Positions 1 to 7,558 of a stretch of 10,076 nucleotides of DNA are shown one piece after another. The stretch comes from Tetrahymena elliotti 4EA (Eukaryota > Ciliophora > Oligohymenophorea > Hymenostomatida > Tetrahymenidae): positions 356,633-366,708 of the forward strand of contig JH720342.1 in NCBI GenBank assembly GCA_000231825.2, written 5' to 3'. Both the position numbers and the translations under genes were made by a program. The notes beneath the pieces were generated by a model. It was not told where the DNA came from. It saw only the letters and a list, made by a program, of their open reading frames with translations, and did no database searches. Position 1 is the first letter of the stretch. Each line of letters opens with the position of its first letter.

Positions 1-185
1 AATTATGAAGAGTTTATTTTATTTATTATTTATTACTCAAGTAAAAGTTGCAAGGTTACAAGATTCATTTTCTATGCTAAAACAGATCCTAAACTTTAAA
101 TACCCATCAATCCAATAGAATTACTTCTATTTTTTTATTTTTATGAAATTAAATATGATGACAATACCATAAAAAAATAAAATTT

Positions 186-720
186 GATACTTAAGACTAA
201 GTTTTAAAACTTAGAGATTACAGCACTAAGATAGAGTAGAAGCTAAAAATGAAATACCTTCATCATCAATTTTATTACTAATTTATAAAATTAAGTTATT
301 TTTATTTTGGTGAAATCAATATCTTTTAAATTTAAAGTGATTTATTTATCTAGTGAATAGGACCAAACAATTTACAAATCCAATATTAATATCATTTTTT
401 TTATTAAGTTGAATGAAAATTTATTACAAAATAAATATTTCATGAAGAATAAGAACTGATAAATACAAAGTATTAAAAATTTTTACTAATCAAGTATAAG
501 ACTCAAATTTTAAAGTTTATTGCATTAGATTAAAGCAGAACATAAACCTTATAAATTTTTTGGATCAAAAGAATAATGACTTTTTATTAAATAAAAAATA
601 TGAATAAAATAAAAACAAATTTAAATTAAAAATAAAATTATTCAATACTTAATTTCTAAAATCAAAGTTGAAAGATTAATGCATTGAGATAGAGAATCAC
701 TTAATCTCTATAAATCTTCA
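186..720 (+). repeat. Degenerate dispersed repeat, three partial copies
   Basis: Three related segments sit near 190-240, 491-540 and 645-700. The cores at 215-236 and 673-694 match at 18 of 22 positions (pattern AGATTAnnGCAnTnAGATAGAG). The segment at 514-535 is a weaker relative with GCATTAGAT in the middle, but the bases before it (TAAGACT then an A/T run) match the bases before the first copy. The copies are 160 to 300 bases apart and have diverged strongly. They could be remnants of an old dispersed element or of local duplication; AT bias raises the chance of spurious similarity. Confidence 0.3.
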
Positions 721-1908
721 TTATTTAATGTTAAGAATCTTTTATAAAAATAATATAAAAAAAATTAATATCTTTTAAAAATGTTTATTTTATTTAGAAA
801 AAATAATGTTAAGTATCAGAAAGGAAAATATTAAATTTACTTTAAATCTATATGAAGATTAGTATGAGACAATAAGTTTGAACCCACAAGCTTTTAACCA
901 AAAAAAAAAAGCAAATTCGATTATTAAAAGTTTTGAGATTAATTACATTTGAAAGCTATCTGTAGAATTGCTTTTGTAAAATCATATTTTTTTTCTTAAA
1001 AATGACTTCTTTTTTATTTTTAATAAATAGCAATATTTAATTTTTGTCCTTTAGTTTGATTAAATTTTTGATTCTCGAAATTTATTTCCTCTTCAAAAAC
1101 AATCCCCATTCAAAATCTATTTTATTTTACTCTACCTTAACTATTAAAACACAGTTTTATTCTATCTGGTAGTGAGCCGTAGCTATTTTTTTAAAATAGG
1201 TTAGAATGAAAGAATGAAATAATTCAATTAGGCTATTAAAATTTATTTTATGTGTAAAATTTAATAATATTTAAATAAAGTAAAAAACATTTTTTTAAAT
1301 TTATTTTTAAGATTTACTATTTGTAAAAAATTTCTTGATTTTTCTAGATAATTTAGATAATTGGAATATCATTTAAAAAGTTCTTATCAGGTTGGAAAAA
1401 TATTAATTAAAATCAATTATTTATATTTGAATAATAATAAATAATCTTTTAAATTTTGAATTTAGCATTTAAGTTTAATTATTTTATTATTATAAGAATT
1501 TATATGAATAAATTAAATTTTTATTAGTGAATTTTCATGAAGATTCTTTCTCTTCAATGTTTAGTGAATTAATAATAATAACACATCGAAAATAAATTAT
1601 TAAAAATTAAATATTATGTAGATAAAAATGAAAATATTATTAATAAAACCTCTATTTAATTGTAAAATTTATTATTCTATTATCTTTTGAAGAATATTGA
1701 ACATAATTTAATAATTGCTAGCTAAATATATCAGTTAAAATGCTCACCTTCTAAAGTTGTTTATATTCAACAAATATTCCTTTTATTAACAAATAAATAA
1801 GAACCTTTGAAAGAAAGAAACCTCCTTTTTCAAATGAAAATTACTCATGATTGCATTAAAATGTCAATAAAAGATTATGTGTAAATGGAAATTAGAAAAA
1901 TATGTAAA

Positions 1909-1931
1909 TGACGAAGGAATCTGCTGCGTCA
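1909..1931. promoter_or_regulatory. Inverted TGACG...CGTCA pair upstream of copy 1
   Basis: TGACG (1909-1913) and CGTCA (1927-1931) form a perfect 5-bp inverted pair around a 13-base spacer, about 175 bases before the ATG of the first aminotransferase gene, in one of the few GC-containing patches of this upstream region. TGACG is the half-site recognised by many eukaryotic bZIP factors; a regulatory role here is inference only. I see no equivalent upstream of copy 2. Confidence 0.2.
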
Positions 1932-2074
1932 ATTTCATCATCCTTTCTTATAAGTACGTAATTTAAAAGATTTTTAATTCATTATTGACTGAAGAGAAAT
2001 TTAAAAAGAAAATTAAAAAATAAAGTGATTATATTTTAATAAAAATAAAAACAATTCTTAAATTGAATATTAAT

Positions 2075-2085
2075 AAATAAGCTAT
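2075..2085 (+). promoter_or_regulatory. Conserved leader box before copy 1
   Basis: AAATAAGCTAT ends 20 bases before the A of the ATG. The same 11 bases occur at exactly the same distance from the start of copy 2 (5051-5061), and the bases between box and ATG also align loosely (AAAATCT, then A-rich). Coding regions of the two copies have drifted to about 79% protein identity and most introns no longer align, so this kept block may be a transcription-start or 5' leader element. It could also be chance survival. Confidence 0.4.
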
Positions 2086-2104
2086 CAAAAATCTAATAAA
2101 TAAA

Positions 2105-4035
2105 ATGGATAGAATCGCTGCCTTAAGCAACTAAGTTATTAGAGTAAATTTTATATCTTTCTTATTCACTAACTCAGTAAAATAATTTTTTTTATTAGAA
2201 CGATACTAATACTTTCTAAGGAAACATTTTTGAATAAGTCCAATTAGCCCCCCCTGATCCTATTTTAGGTACTGCTTTGGCTTATAAGGCTGACACTTCT
2301 AAGGACAAAATGAACTTGGGAGTTGGTGCTTACAGAGATGATAATGAAAAACCCTATCCATTCAAGGTTGTTCGTAAGGTTGAAAGTTTAATTGTCAATG
2401 ACCACTCTATTGATAAGGTATCTCATAATTTTTTTACTTACTAATAAAAATGTTAAAAATTAGCTTATTCTCTAGAAATTCTAGAATTGTATTTAATTTT
2501 TTTTTAAACAAAAGGAATATCTTCCCATCGATGGTTTAGCTCAGTTCAATGCTGCTGCTTAGTAGCTTATTTTTGGCAAGGATAGCAGTGCTGTCAAGGA
2601 AGGAAGAGTATATTTTTTTTTAATTGAGTTTATAATAAAAAATAGAAAGAATTTCAAAATATTGAATGCAAAATTTTTTACTATTAAAGGTTATTACTTC
2701 TCAAGCCATATCAGGAACTGGTGCCTTAAGAATCGGTTTTGAATTCCTTGCAAAATTCTATAATCGTGAAGTTCTTGTTAGCAATCCTACTTGGGGTAAT
2801 TTATTTTTAGACATTTTTTATTTTCATAATGATTAGGTAATAAAAACTAAAAATAATTATCATTAAATAGGTAACCATCATGATATTATTAAAAGCTCTG
2901 GCTTAAACTTTAAGTAATATCGTTACTACAACCCCAAGAACATGTCTCTTGACTTCAATGGTATGTTCACTGATATCTCAATGGCTAAACCAGGTAACTT
3001 AAAGACTATTTCTACTTAAGAAATAATTCTTACTTACTTCTATTTGTAATAAATAGGTTCTATAGTTTTATTGCACGCTTGTGCCCACAATCCTACTGGT
3101 CTTGATTTAACTGAAGCATAATGGAAGAGACTTGCTGGCCTTTTCAAGTAATAATAAATAAAAGCTTTAAAAAAATAAATGAAAAAACTTCTAGTAAGAA
3201 AATCTTATCTGAAAACTAATATAAAAGAAATAAATTAAATAAAAATTAATTTAAAAGTACTAGTACTTAAGACCTTTTTCAGATAAGTTTTCATTAGAAT
3301 AGAATTTTTATTAACAAAAATATTTTTGTTTAACTTCTAAATATTTACATTTTAATTTAATAAATAGATAAAATAGATTATTGCCCTTTTTTGATTCTGC
3401 TTATTAAGGTTTCGCAACTGGTGATTTGAATAGAGATGCCTACTCCATTAGATTATTCACTGAATTAGGTTTCTAATTAATTGTCACTTAATCATTTGCT
3501 AAAAACATGGGTTTGTACAGTGATAGAATTGGTGCTTTCCACTTAGTTTGTGCAAACAAGGAAACTGCTGCTAAATGCTTGTCCCAATTAAAGTTGGTAA
3601 TCAGACCTATGTACTCTAACCCTCCTGCTCACGGAGCTAGAATTGCAACCAAAATTTTAACTGATCCCTCTTTATACAACGAATGGATGGAAGAATTGGC
3701 TATGGTTTCAAAGAGAATTATTGATATGAGAACAGCTTTAAAGAATGAGCTAGTTAAATTGTAAGTCCCTGGTAATTGGGATCATATCGTCTCTCAAATT
3801 GGCATGTTCAGTTTTACTGGTCTTACCCCTTAACAATGTGATATTCTTATTAACAAGTATCATATCTACCTTTTGAAGAATGGTAGAATTTCAATGGTAA
3901 AATATTCATTTTTTCTAAATAAATTTATTAACCAATTATTTAAAATTAATTAAATAGTGTGGTATCACAACAAAAAATGTTGGCTACTTAGCTGCTGCCA
4001 TCAAGGATGCTGTTTTATCTACTTAAAACTAATGA
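2105..4035 (+). CDS. Aspartate aminotransferase, tandem copy 1 (8 exons)
   Basis: PLP enzyme converting L-aspartate and 2-oxoglutarate to oxaloacetate and L-glutamate. Exons: 2105-2143, 2199-2417, 2515-2607, 2690-2795, 2871-2993, 3057-3147, 3368-3896, 3958-4035. Phases close throughout with TAA/TAG as Gln, giving 425 residues and TGA at 4033-4035; family members are about 400-430. Visible family motifs: [22 protein letters not shown] (Tyr88), SGTGALR (125-131), TWGNH (Trp152, His155), HACAHNPTG (Asn205), FFDSAYQGF (Asp233, Tyr236), SFAKNMGLY with the Schiff-base Lys269, Arg277, RPMYSNPP and NGRIS (Arg397). These equal Asp222, Lys258, Arg266 and Arg386 of the pig enzyme with a constant offset of 11. 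The C-terminus ([11 protein letters not shown]) resembles animal mitochondrial forms most. The N-terminal 13 residues include Arg3 and Arg13 but also Asp2, so a mitochondrial presequence is uncertain. Exon borders are supported by the identical structure of copy 2. Confidence 0.96.
3148..3367 (+). repeat. Intron 6 of copy 1 with an inverted repeat
   Basis: This 220-base phase-2 intron (splitting the Lys224 codon AA|A) is by far the longest in copy 1. It contains a perfect 12-bp inverted repeat, CTTATCTGAAAA at 3204-3215 and TTTTCAGATAAG at 3276-3287, with partial pairing beyond each outer end. Between the arms lies a 14-base perfect palindrome, AAGTACTAGTACTT (3255-3268). The transcript could fold into a hairpin that brings the splice sites closer, or this may be the relic of a small foldback element. 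The intron at the same place in copy 2 is almost equal in length (221) but has no obvious counterpart. Confidence 0.55.
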
Positions 4036-5080
4036 ATAATATTCTTTGTTCATTTAACAAATAGTTTAATATAATTTATAATAAAGTACTACTTTTATGC
4101 TCTTTTGAATAAGTATTCCTTCATAATTAAACTGAAAAGTCAATTTAAAATATTTTAATTCTTCTTCAATTTTATTTTTGATATGTTTTAGAATCTTTTT
4201 CATAAAACTAATTTTTTATTTTAACTTAATTTTGTTAACTTTAAAACATACATAAATAGGAATTTTTTTTAAAGATTATTAATATCTAGATAAAGAAGCA
4301 AAAGATATAGAGTTAGAAATAGAATAGCATTTTAAATGAGATAAATTAACTTTAACAATCTCACTAAAGGACAATTATTAATAAAATAAAAACTGTTTGA
4401 ACTTTAATTTTATTATTGCTAGCTCCTTAATATTCTTTTTCTAGTTGAGCAAATAATAATAAATTTTTATAATTTTTAGAGTATTTTGCAATATTCAATA
4501 AAAAAGAATAAGGAGGGTATTAAATTTAATCTATTTAGGAAATACTTTGAATGAAGAAGCTGATTTATATTTTTTAAAAAATTTATAAATTCTTCATCGT
4601 TATGCTAATTAGGCGAAATGTACAGTAAAGAATTAAATTTCATAGATCTATCTAGTGTTAATTATTTTTTACAATTTTTATTAATTAATTAAAAACAATA
4701 AACTAAAATTTTAATAATGTATTGAAATATATTACCTCAACAATACCTAAAACAGCAAAAATATTTTATTGAAAACAAACAATTCTTTTTAAATTTTTTT
4801 TCATTATTTCATTAGATATAACTTCATGATATTTTAATAATAATTTAAAAATAATTACAAAACTTCTAAAGAATACTTATTTTATCAACAAATTTCCTTA
4901 TCCACTCATATCAATGCGTTATTTTAAAATAATCAACTCCTTCTTAATTAACTTTAAAACAAAAATTAAAAAAGTCAAATGATTACAAATAATAAAAAAT
5001 AAAAATAAATCTAAATTTTAATTTAAAACAAAATAAAATAAAATTCAATCAAATAAGCTATAATAAAATCTCAAAATAAG
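4036..5080. other. Spacer between the two aminotransferase genes
   Basis: About 1.05 kb of AT-rich DNA between the TGA of copy 1 and the ATG of copy 2. The first part is probably the 3' untranslated region: 4056-4091 (AACAAATA ... AATAAAGTACTA) aligns with 7179-7208 after copy 2, so the duplicated unit extends past the stop codon. AATAAA at 4080-4085 could serve in 3' end formation, but in such A-rich DNA that is weak. TGAAGAA and TTCTTCA near 4551-4605 can pair as a small hairpin. I see no convincing gene. Confidence 0.5.
5051..5061 (+). promoter_or_regulatory. Conserved leader box before copy 2
   Basis: AAATAAGCTAT, identical to 2075-2085 and again ending exactly 20 bases before the ATG. 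It marks the upstream limit of recognisable similarity between the two tandem units. Function inferred from conservation only. Confidence 0.4.
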
Positions 5081-7156
5081 ATGGATATAAACACTGGCTT
5101 AAGTGACTCATTTCTTACAGTAAATATTATTTAATTTATATCTTATTCTCTAAACATTTAAGTAATTTTATCAATTAGAATGATACTAATTCTTTCTAAG
5201 GAAATCTTTTTCAATTACTCAGATAAGAACCTCCTGATCCAATTTTAGGTACTATTTTGGCTTATTAGGCTGATAGTTCTAATTAAAAAATGAACTTGGG
5301 AGTTGGTGCATACAGAGATGATGACGAAAAGCCATACCTCTTCAAAGTTGTTCGTAAGGCTGAAAATTAGATTGTCAATGATCCTTCAGTTAATAAGGTA
5401 AATATAAAAATAGTATTTTTAATTAAAAAGATGATTGTCTGTCTGTTTGGTTGGTTTTTGATAGCCTTCAATTCTAGAATTAAATTAAACTTAATTTGTT
5501 TTTAATTTTTTTACAAAAAGGAATATCTTCCCATTGAAGGTTTAGCTCAGTTCAATACTGCTGCTTAATAACTTATTTTTGGTAAGGATAATAGTGCTAT
5601 TAATGAAAGAAGAGTAATTTATTTTTTAGTTTTAAATTAAAAAAGACAAAATTTAAATATTTAAATAAATATTCTTTATAAATAAAGGTTATTACTTCTC
5701 AAGCTATATCAGGAACTGGCGCTTTAAGAATTGGTTTCGAATTCCTAAGTAAATTCTATAAACATGAAGTCCTAATTAGTAATCCTACTTGGGGTAAAAT
5801 ATTTTATCATAATGATGAGTAAATCCAATTAATATTAAAAAGCTATTCACCCTGACATCATTTAAAGTTCTGGCTTGAACTTTAAATAATATCGTTACTA
5901 CAGCTCAGAGAATAAATTTCTCGATTTCGATGGTATGTATACTGATATTTCGATGGCTGTACCTGGTAATTTACTTATTTAAGCTTAATGTTTTATTATA
6001 ATTTAAATATTATCTATAAAAATATTAATAGGTTCAATAGTTTTATTGCATGCTTGTGCTCATAATCCTACTGGCCTTGATTTAACAGATGAATAGTGGA
6101 GGAGACTTGCTAATCTTTTCAAGTAATAATTAAATAAATACTAATTTAATATTTCTTGATTATTTTTTGACCTTTCAACAAAAATTATTTAAATTTTTAA
6201 ACAAGATTAAAAGATGTAAAATTCAATTTTAATTTTTTAGAAATTATTCGAAAATATTTAAATCAAAATGAAATAGAAAATTAATTAAGTTTTTTCATAG
6301 AAAATTCATCTTGTAAATATTTAAATTTAAATCTAATTATTAGATAAAAAAGACTATTCCCTTTTTTCGATTCTGCATATTAAGGTTTTGCAACAGGTGA
6401 CTTAGACAGAGATGTCTACTCTATTAGATTATTCACTTAACTAGGATTTTAATTAATGGTAGCTTAATCTTTTGCTAAAAATATGGGTTTGTACAGTGAA
6501 AGAGTTGGTGCTCTTCACTTAGTTTGTGCCAACAAAGAAACTGCTGCTAAAAGCATGTCTCAATTAAAATTGGTAATTAGGCTTATGTATTCTAATCCTC
6601 CTGCTCATGGAGCAAGAATAGTAGCTAAAATTTTGACTGATTCTACTTTATATAGTGAATGGATTGAGGAATTGACCATGGTATCTAAGAGAATTATTGA
6701 TATGAGAACTGCCTTAAAGAATCAACTCGATAAATTGCAAGTTCCTGGTAAATGGGACCATATTATCTCTCAAATTGGTATGTTTAGCTACACAGGTCTA
6801 ACTCCTGAATAATGTGATATTCTTATTAAAAAATATCACATTTACCTATTAAAAAACGGTAGAATTTCTATGGTAATTTATTAGATTTTTTGAAATCGAT
6901 ATAACATTCTTTCTTTCTCCTTAATTAATATCCTAACTTGATAAATTCCTAAAGATTTTATCTATTTGATACTATGAAAATAAAATCCTGGTAATTAACA
7001 AAAGTAGAACTAAATTAAGGAGAAGAAACAGTAATTAATTAATACATTTGTAAACATTATTTAAAATAAAACAATTAGTGTGGTATTACAACAAAGAATG
7101 TTCACTACCTAGCTGCTGCAATTAATGATGCTATTATATCTACTTAAAATAAATGA
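5081..7156 (+). CDS. Aspartate aminotransferase, tandem copy 2 (8 exons)
   Basis: Paralogue of the preceding gene with the same reaction. Exons: 5081-5119, 5179-5397, 5521-5613, 5688-5793, 5843-5965, 6032-6122, 6344-6872, 7079-7156; lengths 39, 219, 93, 106, 123, 91, 529 and 78 equal those of copy 1 exactly. The product is also 425 residues, stop TGA at 7154-7156. Tyr88, Trp152, His155, Asn205, Asp233, Tyr236, Lys269, Arg277 and Arg397 are all kept, so it should be active. Identity to copy 1 by hand count is about 85% in exon 7, 71% in exon 2 and only 4 of 13 residues in exon 1, which here has two Asp and no basic residue and does not look like a presequence. Oddities: exon 5 begins so that copy 1's Gly153-Asn154 become Ala-Ile; RPMYSNPP reads RLMYSNPP; intron 7 is enlarged (206 against 61 bases). 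Reading-frame integrity argues against a pseudogene. Confidence 0.95.
5398..5520 (+). repeat. Intron 2 of copy 2 with a GT-rich simple repeat
   Basis: A 123-base phase-0 intron. At 5436-5457 it holds a run of TGTC/TCTG units followed by TTGG units, a G-rich strand in otherwise nearly pure A/T intron DNA. The corresponding intron of copy 1 (2418-2514, 97 bases) lacks it, so it is a local expansion or insertion after duplication. Splice sites are GTAAAT and ACAAAAAG. Confidence 0.6.
6873..7078 (+). mobile_element. Enlarged intron 7 of copy 2 with foldback-like insertion
   Basis: The last intron is 206 bases against 61 in copy 1, implying about 145 added bases. The added part contains TTCTCCTTAATT (6915-6926) and its perfect reverse complement AATTAAGGAGAA (7013-7024). 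Pairing continues for four more bases (6910-6913 with 7025-7028) if one base bulges. Nested inside is GATTTTAT (6954-6961) with ATAAAATC (6980-6987). The arrangement suggests a small non-autonomous inverted-repeat element of about 120 bases, but I see no clear flanking target duplication and no coding capacity, so a local rearrangement is also possible. Splicing borders are GTAATT and CAATTAG. Confidence 0.4.
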
Positions 7157-7558
7157 AAAAGACATATTTTTTATACATAACAAATAATTAATTTAAAATA
7201 AAATACTAAATTTTTTGATATTTTGTACTTATTCAAATATTCTTTTATTTCAAATATTAAAAATATCTTTATTTTATGATGTTTTAGAAATTCAAACCTA
7301 ATTTATTTAATCAAATAAGTATTTGGACTAGGGATATATTTTAAATTAAAACCTAAAAAATTTGAATTAATACAATTTGTTTATTTTTTTTGTTTAGAAG
7401 AATCAATTTTATAATATATTTAATATATCTAATTGAAAGTGGTTGTTAAATAATCAAACTATTTTTTTAATAACAATTATCATGACAAAATGAATTTTAG
7501 CAATATGGTATTAAATGCATGCTAAGAATAAAAATTAGAAATATTTTTTCAATTTTTG
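7157..7558. other. Convergent intergenic region
   Basis: About 400 bases between the 3' ends of aminotransferase copy 2 (+) and the secreted-protein gene (-). It should hold both 3' untranslated regions. The first 50 bases resemble the region after copy 1 (AACAAATA ... ATACTA). The rest is AT-rich with no gene or clear structured element seen. Confidence 0.5.

Larger units (their letters stand above)
1..2104. other. Long AT-rich region without a supported gene
   Basis: About 2.1 kb upstream of the first aminotransferase gene. Both strands are dominated by A/T runs, and I see no stretch with the mixed codon composition of the exons further right. With only TGA as stop, open frames of tens of codons arise by chance here, so openness alone is not evidence. 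I recognised no tRNA, rRNA or telomere-like repeat. It holds degenerate repeats (about 186-720), a small perfect hairpin at 1183-1199 (CTATTTT, loop TTT, AAAATAG) and, close to the gene, the probable promoter and 5' leader. Whether it contains DNA eliminated from the somatic nucleus cannot be judged from one sequence. Confidence 0.6.
2075..7208 (+). repeat. Tandem duplication of the aminotransferase unit
   Basis: Unit 1 is about 2075-4091 and unit 2 about 5051-7208, in direct orientation with 2976 bases between equivalent ATGs. Similarity covers a short upstream box, all exons and the first part of the 3' flank. Introns keep position and phase, but their lengths differ: 55/59, 97/123, 82/74, 75/49, 63/66, 220/221 and 61/206. 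About 88 amino-acid differences by hand count indicate an old duplication held by selection on protein sequence, since the introns have largely lost alignment. Confidence 0.9.

Noticed and set aside
3507..3764. A separate short gene beginning MGLYSDRIG
   Set aside because: It is an internal part of exon 7 of aminotransferase copy 1, cut out only if TAA is read as stop. The flanking sequence continues the family motifs in the same frame.
2144..4035. Assignment to Paramecium
   Set aside because: Paramecium introns are typically about 20-35 bases. The introns here are 49 to 365 bases.
4551..4772. A possible 73-codon gene between the aminotransferases (ATG at 4551, TGA at 4770-4772)
   Set aside because: With TGA as the only stop, frames of this length are expected by chance in such DNA. 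The translation is dominated by Ile, Phe, Asn, Lys and Leu and shows no motif.
6483..6812. A separate 109-residue gene beginning MGLYSERVG
   Set aside because: Internal part of exon 7 of copy 2, for the same reason. The Met is in the middle of the Schiff-base lysine motif.
2105..7156. Two decayed aminotransferase pseudogenes full of stop codons
   Set aside because: All internal stops are TAA or TAG at sites where Gln is acceptable, no in-frame TGA occurs before the end, exon lengths are identical in both copies and all catalytic residues are kept. A reassigned code explains everything.
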